From Mycobacterium alsense (lineage in GTDB: Bacteria; Actinomycetota; Actinomycetes; Mycobacteriales; Mycobacteriaceae): a stretch of DNA of 64,000 nt. This document shows positions 49,004 to 57,765 of this stretch, one piece after another; position 1 is the stretch's first letter, and each line of letters starts with the position of its first letter. The stretch is taken from NCBI RefSeq assembly GCF_002086635.1, contig NZ_MVHD01000009.1, positions 1-64,000 on the forward strand. The letters are read 5' to 3'. The notes under the pieces were generated by a model that saw only the letters and a program-made list of their open reading frames with translations, had not been told where the DNA came from and did not search any database. The translations under genes were made by a program, and so were the position numbers.

Positions 49004-50515
49004 ATGGATTTCCGCACGTTTGTCCGGACGCTGGCGGCGCACTGGAAGCTGTTCGCCGGCGCCCTGCTGGCCTGTCTGGCCGGGGCCGCCGCCGTCACCG
49101 CGTTCCAGACCAAGAGCTACCAGTCGGCGGCGACCGTCCTCATCTCGTTCTCCGGGGAGACCGACCTCGCCCAGGTGTACTCGGGAACGCAGGCCGTCCA
49201 GGAGCGGCTGTCGTCGTACGCGGCGATCGCCGGTGGACACACGGTGGCCGAGCGCGCGGTCAAGCAGTTCCACCTGCCCGTCAGCGCCGACCTCCTCGCC
49301 AGCGAGACCCACGTGGAATACACCGCCAAGTCGACCCTGCTCAGCATCTCCGTCACCGACACCGACCCCAATCGTGCTGCGGCACTGGCGAAGGCGATGG
49401 CCGATACGTTCGCCGGGATGGTCGGCACCCTCGGGGTGGCCCCCCGCGATCCGGTCGCGCTGGTGAGTAGCGGACCGCCCCAGGCCCCCGCCCCCCAGGC
49501 ACCCGCACCGACCGACGCCGACGGCCAGACCGATGCCGACACGCCGCCGCTGCCGGACCCGCAGGTGCCGCCGCAGGTGTCCCCCACCGGACTGCCGCAG
49601 CCGTCGCCCAGCCTGCCCGTGGCCCGGGCCACGGTGATCGAGCAGCCCGGCGTCCCGGATAGCCCCATCAAGCCGGTGCCGGCACGCAACATGGCCATGG
49701 GCCTGGCCGCCGGCCTGCTCCTGGGAACGGGGGTGGCGTTGACGCGAGAGGCCGCCGACCGCACCGTGCGCGACCGCGCGAAGCTGGAACGGCTCTCAGA
49801 GTTGCCGACCCTGGCCGAACTGCCCGGAAAGCGCGGCACCGCACCGCGGTTCGGCACGAACATCTCGTTCGACGACGCGGTCCGCGGCCTGCGTGCGCGG
49901 CTGCTGCGCGCGATGGGAGCGGGAACGCGCCGCGTCCTGCTGACCGCGCCGTTCGGCGGCGAGGGAACGACGACGACGGCGGTGAACCTGGCGCGGGCGT
50001 TCGCCGAATCCGGCGAAGAGGCCCTGCTCGTCGAGGGCGACACGCGCCGGCCGGTGGTCGCCGGCCTGCTCAAGGTCGACTCCGGCGAGGGGCTGGCCCA
50101 CGCCCTGTCCGACCCCGGCATCGCGACGCAAGCCGTCAAGCCGACGTCGATTCCGCGGCTGTTCGTCCTGGCGTCGCGCTATGTGCGCCGGGACACGCTG
50201 CCCAGCAGCGCCTACCTGCCGGAGGTGCTCGACAAGGTGCTGGACGACGTGTCGGCCGCCTTCGACCGCACGGTGGTCGACGGGCCACCCGTGCTGGCGA
50301 CGGCCGACTCCGGCCTGCTGGCCGGGGCGGTGCAGGCCACGGTGTTGGTGGTCCGGGCGGGGCGCACCACCGAGGACGAGCTGCGCGACGCGTTGATCGC
50401 GTTGCGCGCGGCGGGCGCCGACGTCGTCGGCACCGTGCTGACCGACGCCCGGATGCCCCGGCACGCGCGGGCGTCGGCGCGGACCTACCGCGCAAAGGTG
50501 GGCCGCTCGGCGTGA
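49004..50515 (+). CDS. Wzz chain-length regulator fused to BY-kinase-like domain (Walker A lysine missing)
   Basis: 503 aa. The first membrane helix (about 16-36) and extracytoplasmic Wzz domain precede a long Pro-rich stretch (about 160-210, QAPAPQAPAPT...PPQVSPTGLPQPSPSLP). The second helix is near 228-248. The cytoplasmic ATPase-like domain follows: VLLTAPFGGEGTTTTAVNLARAFAES, LLVEGDTRRPV and FDRTVVDGPPVLATADSG. In CpsD/Wzc kinases the P-loop reads G-E-G-K-S/T; here Thr322 takes the place of the lysine. The C-terminus has a single Tyr (ARTYRAKVGRSA) instead of a tyrosine cluster. Chain-length control by the Wzz part is likely, but kinase activity is doubtful. Confidence 0.9.
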   Translation: MDFRTFVRTLAAHWKLFAGALLACLAGAAAVTAFQTKSYQSAATVLISFSGETDLAQVYSGTQAVQERLSSYAAIAGGHTVAERAVKQFHLPVSADLLASETHVEYTAKSTLLSISVTDTDPNRAAALAKAMADTFAGMVGTLGVAPRDPVALVSSGPPQAPAPQAPAPTDADGQTDADTPPLPDPQVPPQVSPTGLPQPSPSLPVARATVIEQPGVPDSPIKPVPARNMAMGLAAGLLLGTGVALTREAADRTVRDRAKLERLSELPTLAELPGKRGTAPRFGTNISFDDAVRGLRARLLRAMGAGTRRVLLTAPFGGEGTTTTAVNLARAFAESGEEALLVEGDTRRPVVAGLLKVDSGEGLAHALSDPGIATQAVKPTSIPRLFVLASRYVRRDTLPSSAYLPEVLDKVLDDVSAAFDRTVVDGPPVLATADSGLLAGAVQATVLVVRAGRTTEDELRDALIALRAAGADVVGTVLTDARMPRHARASARTYRAKVGRSA

Positions 50516-51996
50516 TCCTGTACCTGCGGAGTCGGCACCGACTCGCGATGTCGGGGGCCATCCTGGCGGTATTCACGTTGGGGTGCTTCGTCTTCGGCGT
50601 GCTGTCCGTGCGCAACACCACCCAGGGCGTGATGTTGATCGGCGCGACGTTCTGCGTGATCGTGTACTGGACCAAGCGCGAGGCCATGATCTGGGTCGGA
50701 CTCTTCTTGGCCTTCGCGTCGCTGCCCCAGGGCCTGCCACCCGGCAAAGTCATTGGCCCGGTGGCGATCTACGGCCACCACGTGCCGTTGTTCCTGGCGA
50801 TCTGCTACCTGATCCCGGTCGTGCGGCCGCGGCTCGTCGACTACGCGCTGCCGCTGTTGTTCACCTCGACGGTCGTGTACTTCACCGCCGTCGGGTTCGC
50901 GACGGGACACAACCCCCGGTCGATCATCCACGAAGCGACGTTTTTGCTCGAGATGGTCGCCGGGTTCATCCTCGCGCTGCTGATCGTGTACGGCGAGTAC
51001 ATGAAGGGCGTCGTGCAGGCGATCGCCCTGACCCTGTGGATCTCGGCGGGCCTGTCCGTGTTGTGTTCGTTGCACGTCCTCCGGCTGGCCGGCCGGGCGG
51101 AGAGCCTCGACGGCACGGCCGGCGCCGCGGCCACCAGGGTGATCACCAATACCCTCACCCCGTCCATCGCCGTGCTTACGGTGCTGGTCGCCGCCGGCAT
51201 CGTCGGCCGCGTCAGGCCCCTGACGTTTCTCGTATATGCCCCGCCCGCCCTGATCATTTCGATGCTCGCGTTCTCCCGCAACACCCTCATCTGCGTCGGT
51301 GTGGCCGCGGCCGTCGCCTTCGTCACCACCCTGAGTTGGTCGTCCCTGCGCCGCGCGACCAGGCTGACCGTCGCCGCCTCGGTGATCCTGGCGGTGGCGG
51401 TGCCCGGCGCCCTGTTCTTGCTGCAGCACTCGACGGCCGGGGAGTGGCTCGGCGGCCAGATCGCCGGGTTCAGCCACCGCGTGCTGGGCGGCGTGTCCAA
51501 GCAGGCACTCGCCGTCGACTCCTCGACGCTGGCCAGGTTGGCCGAGGACGGCAACCTCGACCGTGCGATCGCCCAGGCGCCGGTGTTCGGTCACGGGCTC
51601 GGCTACGCCTACCAGCAGCCGTTCGGCAACGACCCGGACGAGTTCACCAACACGCTTGGCACCACCTACGCGCACAACTTCTACCTGTGGTGGCTGGCCA
51701 AGGCGGGCGCGGTGGGCATGGCCGCGTTCGCGTCGTTCGCGCTCCTCCCGCTGGGCCGCGCGCTGCGCAGCGCATCGGCGCCGGCGAAGGTCGCCGTCGC
51801 GGTCAGCGTCGGCCTGCTGGTGATGTGCATCGTCGACCCGCTGCCCGAGGACCCGGCCAACGCGCTGACCCTGGGCCTGTCGCTGGGCGCGGCCTGGGCC
51901 TTCGCCCGCCCGCGACGCCGGCCCGGGCCCGCGGCGTCCGCCGCCGCGCCCGCCCCGCCGGCCCACACCCGGCCGCTGGTGGGGGCGCCGCGGTGA
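50512..51996 (+). CDS. Wzy-type polymerase / O-antigen ligase-like membrane protein
   Basis: 494 aa from GTG 50512 (GTGA overlap). About 10-12 membrane helices. A large extracytoplasmic loop (about 310-385) contains GHGLGYAYQQPFGNDPDEFTNTLGTTYAHNFYLWWLAKAG, the H-N-x-x-L/Y-type segment of the WaaL/Wzy family. It would polymerise flipped repeat units. Being directly after the Wzz gene supports Wzy over a ligase. The C-terminus is Pro/Ala-rich and cytoplasmic. Confidence 0.9.
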   Translation: MILYLRSRHRLAMSGAILAVFTLGCFVFGVLSVRNTTQGVMLIGATFCVIVYWTKREAMIWVGLFLAFASLPQGLPPGKVIGPVAIYGHHVPLFLAICYLIPVVRPRLVDYALPLLFTSTVVYFTAVGFATGHNPRSIIHEATFLLEMVAGFILALLIVYGEYMKGVVQAIALTLWISAGLSVLCSLHVLRLAGRAESLDGTAGAAATRVITNTLTPSIAVLTVLVAAGIVGRVRPLTFLVYAPPALIISMLAFSRNTLICVGVAAAVAFVTTLSWSSLRRATRLTVAASVILAVAVPGALFLLQHSTAGEWLGGQIAGFSHRVLGGVSKQALAVDSSTLARLAEDGNLDRAIAQAPVFGHGLGYAYQQPFGNDPDEFTNTLGTTYAHNFYLWWLAKAGAVGMAAFASFALLPLGRALRSASAPAKVAVAVSVGLLVMCIVDPLPEDPANALTLGLSLGAAWAFARPRRRPGPAASAAAPAPPAHTRPLVGAPR

Positions 51997-53102
51997 GCCC
52001 AGGGCGAGGGCCGGTGCGCGTGCTGGTGGTGGGGCCGGCGCCGGCCGCGGCACACAGCCGTGGCGGCATGGCGACGGTGGCCGCCTTGATGGCGGCGCAT
52101 CCCGACGAACGGATCCGCGTCACGGTGGTGCCCACCTACGTCGACGGATCGCGCTGGGCGAAGCTTCTCGTGGGCGTGCGCGGAATGCTGTGCGCCAGTT
52201 GGCTGCTGCTGCGCGGCCGCGCCGACGTGTTGCACGTGAACCTGGCCCACGGCGGCAGCGTGCTGCGCAAAGCGGCGCCGTTGTGGGCGGCGCGGCGCGC
52301 GGGCGTGCCCGCGGTGGTGCACGGGCACAGCTTCGACTTCGGTGGCTGGTTCGACCGGCTGTCGACGCCGGCCCGGGCGGTGGCGCGCCGCATGCTGGTC
52401 GCCGATCGCTGGCTGGTGCTGGGCGAGCGCCACGTCGAAGAATACGCGAGCCGGCTGGGGCTGGACCGTCACCGAATCAGCCCGCTGCACAACGCCGTCC
52501 GGATCCCCGCGGCGGGGGTGTCGCAGCGGGATGTCCAGACGGTGCACGCCGTGGCGCTGGGCCGCATGGGCGCGCGCAAGGGCAGCTACGACATCGTCTC
52601 GGCCGTGGGCGCGCTCGAGGCGACGGTGCGCGACCGGCTGCGGGTGACGCTGGCCGGCGACGGCGACACCGGCGGGGTGCGCGCCGCGGTGGCCGCGGCG
52701 GGACTGGGCGCGACGATTCACGTGGCCGGCTGGCTGGACCCCACCGCGCGCGACGAACTATTGGGCGCCGCACACGTTTTCCTGCTGCCCAGCAGGGACG
52801 AGGGGCTGCCGATGGCGCTGCTGGAGGCCATGGCGTACGGGTTGGCGCCGGTGACCACGACCGTAGGCAGCATCGGCGAGGCCATCAGCGGCGGGGCCAC
52901 CGGCATGGTGGTGCAACCGGGATCGCCGGAGCAGATCGCCGACGCGCTCACCGCCCTCGTCACCGACGACACCCTGCGGGCGCGGCTGGGCGCCGCCGCC
53001 CGCGAGCGTGCCGCCGACTTCGGGCTTACCCGCTGGTACGAATCGCTGGCCGGGCTGTGGACCGCCCAAGCCGGACGCGACAGGTCACTTGCCGTTGGCT
53101 GA
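51993..53102 (+). CDS. Glycosyltransferase family 4 protein
   Basis: 369 aa from GTG 51993 (GTGA overlap). N-terminal half: VRVLVVGPAPAAAHSRGGMATVAALMAAH, DVLHVNLAHGGSVLRK. C-terminal half: VALGRMGARKGSYDIVSAV, VTLAGDGDTGGVRAAV, IHVAGWLDP and HVFLLPSRDEGLPMALLEAMAYGLAPVTTTVGSIGE, which contains the conserved E-G-L-P-x-x-x-L-E-A-M element. The HGHSFDF segment is typical of GT4 enzymes of exopolysaccharide clusters. It is the last of the 14 co-directional genes, and its 3' end overlaps the convergent lipoprotein gene by 18 bp. Confidence 0.92.
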   Translation: MSPGRGPVRVLVVGPAPAAAHSRGGMATVAALMAAHPDERIRVTVVPTYVDGSRWAKLLVGVRGMLCASWLLLRGRADVLHVNLAHGGSVLRKAAPLWAARRAGVPAVVHGHSFDFGGWFDRLSTPARAVARRMLVADRWLVLGERHVEEYASRLGLDRHRISPLHNAVRIPAAGVSQRDVQTVHAVALGRMGARKGSYDIVSAVGALEATVRDRLRVTLAGDGDTGGVRAAVAAAGLGATIHVAGWLDPTARDELLGAAHVFLLPSRDEGLPMALLEAMAYGLAPVTTTVGSIGEAISGGATGMVVQPGSPEQIADALTALVTDDTLRARLGAAARERAADFGLTRWYESLAGLWTAQAGRDRSLAVG

Positions 53103-54770
53103 CGTCGTCGAGTCGCGCGGGATGTCCAGCGTCGCGATCGGATACAGACCCGCGGGGTCGCGGCCGTCGCGGGCCAGCGCCATGGGCGCGTAGTTCACCA
53201 CGTGCGATGCGTCCGGCTTGTGCTGCTGCCAGTCCACGGACGCGCGCAGCGTGTAGTGCCCCGGCGCCAGGCCCGCCAGGTCGATGCGCACCGTCTCGGT
53301 CGACGACGCCGGCACCGCCTCCTCGCGCGAGGAACTGGTGTCGTCGTGCACCAGGGTCTTGAGGTTGACCGTCGCGGGCAGGCTGCGGACCACCGCTCCG
53401 GAGAAGTCGACCAGTTTGTAGCCGGGCGCCCAGTGTTCGGTGGCCGCCGCCGACCCGTAGTTCGTCCACACCGCCGATATCGTCGCCACCTTGCCCTGTA
53501 CCGACTGGGAGCCCGGCCGCGCCTCGACCGAGTACCGGTAGCCCGCCGAGGTATTGGCCCGGGCCCACAGCAGAAACAGGCCCGGATCCATCGCCGAGGT
53601 GGAGTCGCGGTCGGCGAAGTTGGCGCTCGACGTCATCGACACGTGGTACTTGACGACGTCGTGCAGGCCCTTCTCGTAATAGGAGCGCGGGTCGTTACCG
53701 CTGGACAACTGGCACCACTCGGTGATCACCGGCGCCGAGGCCAGCCGCTGCTTGATCGCATTCACCAGGGCGTCGTTCTTTCGCACATAGTAGGAATCGT
53801 TGGACTCGGCCCACGCCGGCAGTGGCGCCTGGACACCGAGGCAGTCCGAACGGATACCCACCGGCGCCGATAGCCTCTTGGTCACGTTGTCGGCCAGCAG
53901 CTCGCGCACGATCTCCGGATTCTGCGGGGTGGTCACCAATTGCGTGTGGGGGAACGCGGCGACGTTCGCGGCGACCAGCTGGTGGATGGCGTCGGTGGTG
54001 ATGCTCTGGTCGCGGAACTGGCTGTAATAGCCCAGGATTCGCTCGCTGTCGTCGGGTGCGGGGCCGGGCGCGTTCAGCACGTCACGCAGGTACGCGACGT
54101 GGTTCTCGCTGAAGTCCCCGTACCCGGAGAACTCGAAGACGCTCAGCCGCTCGTCGCCGTCGTAGCGGCGGCCCAGCGCGGCGAGCAGCTGCCCGAACGC
54201 GTTGAGGTAGTTGGGGTCGTTCCAGTTCGGCACCACCTGCGTCACCCCGGGCGTCGGACTGTTCGGCGGCGACGAATAGTCGGTGGTGGCACCCGGAGTG
54301 GCGCGCACCCAGTCGGGCACCGCGATGTTGGTGTTGTTCGGATAGGAGGCGTTGCAGCACGAGTTGTAAGCGAGCACGCGCAGGGTCAGCCGCATGTTGC
54401 GGTTGCCCAGCTTCGTCAGCGCGTCGTCGATCACGCTGAAGTCGAACTTGCGATCGTCGGGCGCGTCGGGCGGCAGCGTGCGCGGATCGACCGGCTGCAG
54501 CTGCCGCCACGACACCCGCAGGCTGGCGTCGTAGGAGGCGGGCCACGCCGGATAGCGCTGCTGCGCCGGATTGCCTTGCGGGAACAGCGGAACCAGCAGG
54601 TCCTCGTACTGGCCACGCAGCGGGTTGGGGATTTCCTGGACGGCGGACGGGATGGCCGGAAAGACCATCGCCGACAGCGGGCCCGGGTTCGGGTGGCCAC
54701 CGCACCCGTTCAGCAGCACCGCCGTGCACGCGACGACGACCGCCGTGCCCTTTTTTGTTGATCGAAGCAT
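53085..54770 (-). CDS. Secreted lipoprotein with glycoside-hydrolase-like (DUF4874/DUF4832-like) body
   Basis: 561 aa from ATG 54770. The signal peptide ends in the lipobox LLNGC (about residue 21). The body begins IPNPLRGQYEDL, resembling the N-P-x-R-G-x-Y opening of DUF4874 proteins. A probable TIM-barrel follows with RLTLRVLAYNSCCN, FEFSGYGDFSE and acidic residues in WAESNDSYY and TEWCQLSSG. A C-terminal beta domain (about 420-550, SAVWTNYGSAAATEHWAPGYKLV) resembles DUF4832. No catalytic residues are certain. Opposite the end of the polysaccharide operon, it may trim or bind the exported polymer; this is inference. Confidence 0.78.
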   Translation of the reverse strand: MLRSTKKGTAVVVACTAVLLNGCGGHPNPGPLSAMVFPAIPSAVQEIPNPLRGQYEDLLVPLFPQGNPAQQRYPAWPASYDASLRVSWRQLQPVDPRTLPPDAPDDRKFDFSVIDDALTKLGNRNMRLTLRVLAYNSCCNASYPNNTNIAVPDWVRATPGATTDYSSPPNSPTPGVTQVVPNWNDPNYLNAFGQLLAALGRRYDGDERLSVFEFSGYGDFSENHVAYLRDVLNAPGPAPDDSERILGYYSQFRDQSITTDAIHQLVAANVAAFPHTQLVTTPQNPEIVRELLADNVTKRLSAPVGIRSDCLGVQAPLPAWAESNDSYYVRKNDALVNAIKQRLASAPVITEWCQLSSGNDPRSYYEKGLHDVVKYHVSMTSSANFADRDSTSAMDPGLFLLWARANTSAGYRYSVEARPGSQSVQGKVATISAVWTNYGSAAATEHWAPGYKLVDFSGAVVRSLPATVNLKTLVHDDTSSSREEAVPASSTETVRIDLAGLAPGHYTLRASVDWQQHKPDASHVVNYAPMALARDGRDPAGLYPIATLDIPRDSTTSANGK

Positions 54771-54780
54771 GGTCACCGGG

Positions 54781-56646
54781 TCAGATCGCACCTAACGACA
54801 ACGCCTCGCGGTCGGCGAGGAAGGGCATCGGCATCCACCGGGCGGCCAGCAGCGCCTCCATCGCGTTGCCGGGCACCGGCCGTGACAGCAGGAAGCCCTG
54901 CGCGCGATGGCACCCGTGCTGCATCAAAGTCAGTGCGGCGGCCGGGGTTTCGACTCCCTCGGCGACCAATTGCAGGCCGAAGGCCTCGGCCAGGCCGATG
55001 ATCGCCCGGACGATGGCCAGGTCGCCGGCGTTGGTGCCCAGGTCGCGAACGAACCCGGTGTCGATCTTGAGCATGTCGACCGGGAGCGACTTCAGATGCG
55101 ACAGAACCGCGTAGCCGGTGCCGAAGTCGTCGATGGCAATCTGGACCCCGACCTCCTTGAGCTCGGCCAGGGTCTTGCGGGTGGTTTCGATGTCGTGCAC
55201 CACGGCCCGTTCGGTGATCTCCAGGCACACCGACCCGCCGTCGATGCCGAACTCCTCGATGGTGTCGGCGACGCTGCGCACGAAACCGCGCGTGATCAAT
55301 TGGATCGGCGACACATTGATGCGCAGGATCGCGCTCTGCCCAACACCATTGGCGCGCCACCGGCTGAATTCGGCGCAGGCGCTTCGCATCACCCACCGGC
55401 CCAGCTCCCCGGCGAGGTTGGTCGACTCGGCCACCCCGATGAACGAGTCCGGCAGCAGCAGCCCCCAGATCGGGTGCCGCCACCGCACCAGTGCCTCCGC
55501 GGCCACGATGGCCCCGGTCCACAGGTCGACCTCGGGCAGGTAATGCAGCAGCAGCGCCTCGCTGTCGATGTCGCCCTGCAGGTGCAGCTCGATGTCGTTG
55601 CGGAAGGCGCTTTTCAGCGACATGTCATCGGTGGACAACGCGACCTGGTTGCCGCCGCCGCGCTTGGCGGTCAGTACGGCCTCGTCGGCCCGCCGCAGCA
55701 GGTCGGTGCTGTTGTCCCGCCCCGGCATGCCCACTGCCAGCCCGATGCTCACGGTGCGGGTGATCATGTGCCCGCCGATGGCCAGGCGCTCACGCAGCAT
55801 CGCCCCCAGGCGGCGGGCGAACGACTCCGCGGTGCCCGTCGACATGGGTGGGTCCGGGATGACGACGAACTCGTCGCCGCCCAGCCGCGCGATCATGCTG
55901 TGACTGCCCGCGCACACCCGAATGCGTTGCGCGAACACCCGGATGAACCAGTCCCCCGCGGTGTGGCCGAGGTAATCGTTGATCGGCTTGAGCCGGTCCA
56001 GGTCGAGGTACAGGACGGCGACGGGGCCGGGGCTTCCGGGCGCGAGCCTTTCGGCCAGGTGCGCCACCAGCGCGCGCCTGTTGTACAGGCCGGTCAGGTC
56101 GTCGTGCTCGGCCAGGTAGCGCAGCTTTTCCTCGGCCGCGATGCGGGCCTGCAACTGCGCGAAGAGCGCGGCGACCGCCTCCAGCGTGTTGATCTCTTCC
56201 TGCTTCCACTTGCGGGCGCCGTTCTTGACGAAACCAAGGACGCCCGTGGTGATCTCGCCCGAGACCAGCGGCGCGGCCGCCACCGACGGCGACGTGGGCT
56301 GCTTGGGCCCCCCGAGCCGGCGCGCCAGCGCCCGGTTGTTCTGCTCCGGCCGGATCACGACCGGCTTCCTGCCGTGTTCGCACTGCGCGAGCACCGGGTC
56401 GGCGCTGGTGAAGTGGACGACGGCCAGCGGGTCCGGGTCGGGAACGTCGGCGCGCGGCGGCCACTCGGCGACCAGCACCGAAGCGCGGATGTCGTGGTCG
56501 TGGTGGCGCAGGAAGCTGGCGTCGAGGTCGAACTGCTCGACGAGTTGCGCGAGCACCCGTTCGCTCACCTGGGTCGCCGTGGATCCCGTGGCCTTCATCA
56601 GCTGGGTGGCCACCGAGGTGACGACGAGATCCAGGCTGCGAGGCAA
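54781..56646 (-). CDS. GAF-GGDEF-EAL c-di-GMP turnover protein, Rv1354c-like
   Basis: 621 aa from TTG 56646, preceded by GGAGGAG 3 nt away; an upstream TTG at 56700 has no ribosome site. The GAF domain (about 15-170) has VAAAPLVSGEITTGVLGFVKNG. The GGDEF domain (about 175-345) has HDDLTGLYNRRAL and an intact IARLGGDEFVVIP. The EAL domain (about 365-610) has AAEALVRWRHP, RINVSPIQL, CLEITERAV, AIDDFGTGY and AEGVETPAAA, all consistent with an active phosphodiesterase. Architecture and wording match M. tuberculosis Rv1354c, a dual diguanylate cyclase/phosphodiesterase. Next to an exopolysaccharide cluster it is the natural candidate for its c-di-GMP input. Confidence 0.94.
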   Translation of the reverse strand: MPRSLDLVVTSVATQLMKATGSTATQVSERVLAQLVEQFDLDASFLRHHDHDIRASVLVAEWPPRADVPDPDPLAVVHFTSADPVLAQCEHGRKPVVIRPEQNNRALARRLGGPKQPTSPSVAAAPLVSGEITTGVLGFVKNGARKWKQEEINTLEAVAALFAQLQARIAAEEKLRYLAEHDDLTGLYNRRALVAHLAERLAPGSPGPVAVLYLDLDRLKPINDYLGHTAGDWFIRVFAQRIRVCAGSHSMIARLGGDEFVVIPDPPMSTGTAESFARRLGAMLRERLAIGGHMITRTVSIGLAVGMPGRDNSTDLLRRADEAVLTAKRGGGNQVALSTDDMSLKSAFRNDIELHLQGDIDSEALLLHYLPEVDLWTGAIVAAEALVRWRHPIWGLLLPDSFIGVAESTNLAGELGRWVMRSACAEFSRWRANGVGQSAILRINVSPIQLITRGFVRSVADTIEEFGIDGGSVCLEITERAVVHDIETTRKTLAELKEVGVQIAIDDFGTGYAVLSHLKSLPVDMLKIDTGFVRDLGTNAGDLAIVRAIIGLAEAFGLQLVAEGVETPAAALTLMQHGCHRAQGFLLSRPVPGNAMEALLAARWMPMPFLADREALSLGAI

Positions 56647-56839
56647 GGACTCCTCCGGTGGGGGCACAGGTCCAGCTGGGCTCGGCTTTTTGGGGCCCAA
56701 TCAGGAAAATTCGGCTTCCAGCTTGCTTGGTCGCATCCGGCCCGGGGCAGGTCACGAATTCGTGGGAAGCGTATCATGTGCGACCCGGCGAAGCCCCGCC
56801 CGAACGGGACCACGACCACACACCCAAGACGCCCCGACG

Positions 56840-57664
56840 ATGAAGGCGAGACCACCGCAGATGGCTGTCGCAAGCTCGGCGAAACGTTGGCTCGCGCCGG
56901 CGGCAAAGACGTTGGCGCCGCGCCTGTTCTGGCGGCGCAAGTACGGCATCCTGCAACGGCTCGGCGAATCGCGACCTGACGTGCAATTGGTTGCGTCGCT
57001 GTGCGATCCCGACCGCGTCTCGCTGGACATCGGGGCCGACGTCGGCGAGTTCACGATCGCGATGCTGGCGTCATCGCGGTCGGTGATCGCGTTCGAACCC
57101 CGGCCGGCCCAGGCCCGCGATCTGGCGACGATGTTCGGCGCGGTCGGCGCCGCGGTGCGGGTGGAAGCCGTTGCCCTCTCGGACAAGCCCGGCGTGACGA
57201 CCATGCGGGTGGTCGAATCCGACCCGGGCCGCAGCACCATCGACTCCGACAACAGCCTCGACGGCGGCCTCGGCGAAGCCGGGGGCGCGATCCAGAGCAT
57301 CGACGTGCCGGTCAAGCGCCTCGACGATCTGCAGCTCGACGACGTCGGCCTGGTCAAGATCGACGTCGAGGGCCACGAATTGGCCGTATTGCGCGGTGCG
57401 ACAGACACACTCACGCGCAACCGGGCGGCCATCGTGGTGGAGGCCGAGGAGCGCCACCACCCCAATGCCGTCGCCGCGATCACCGAATTGCTGACCGGGC
57501 TGGGCTACGAGGGCTACTTCGACGGCGGCGACGGCCGCCGGCCGGTCGAGGAATTCGACGCGGCCCAACACCAGAACCCGGCCAACATCGGCGGCCGTGC
57601 GGACGGCTGGGCGGCCCGCGGCGTCTACGTCAACAACTTCGTCTTCGTCCCAACGGGCGCCTGA
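56840..57664 (+). CDS. FkbM-family SAM-dependent methyltransferase
   Basis: 274 aa from ATG 56840 (267 aa from ATG 56861). The SAM motif is VSLDIGADVGEFTIAMLASS, with VIAFEPRPAQARDL. The FkbM hallmark is DDVGLVKIDVEGHELAVLRGA, then RAAIVVEAEERHHP. FkbM enzymes O-methylate sugars or secondary metabolites, and in mycobacteria relatives act on glycolipid sugars. It is divergent from the c-di-GMP gene, with 193 bp between starts. It may O-methylate the same polysaccharide, but co-regulation is not demonstrated. Confidence 0.88.
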   Translation: MKARPPQMAVASSAKRWLAPAAKTLAPRLFWRRKYGILQRLGESRPDVQLVASLCDPDRVSLDIGADVGEFTIAMLASSRSVIAFEPRPAQARDLATMFGAVGAAVRVEAVALSDKPGVTTMRVVESDPGRSTIDSDNSLDGGLGEAGGAIQSIDVPVKRLDDLQLDDVGLVKIDVEGHELAVLRGATDTLTRNRAAIVVEAEERHHPNAVAAITELLTGLGYEGYFDGGDGRRPVEEFDAAQHQNPANIGGRADGWAARGVYVNNFVFVPTGA

Positions 57665-57701
57665 CCGCTCGGCTACCGTGAGCCAGCTCACAGCCGCGGA
57701 C

Positions 57702-57728
57702 TGTCACGCCCGCCCGCGCTGCGGTGTC
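57702..57728 (+). promoter_or_regulatory. Candidate ECF41-type promoter
   Basis: TGTCACG, a 16-bp spacer and TGTC lie 38 bp upstream of the oxidoreductase ATG. They resemble the TGTCACA / CGTC motif described for ECF41 sigma factors. The sigma gene is the second gene of this two-gene unit, so autoregulation is plausible. Confidence 0.5.
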
Positions 57729-57765
57729 TCAAGGGCACGAGCCCCGTGAGAGTAGGAGACAAGAA

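Noticed and set aside
56647..56700. TTG 56700 as start of the GGDEF-EAL gene
   Set aside because: No ribosome site precedes it, while GGAGGAG lies 3 nt before TTG 56646, and the shorter form matches the usual length.
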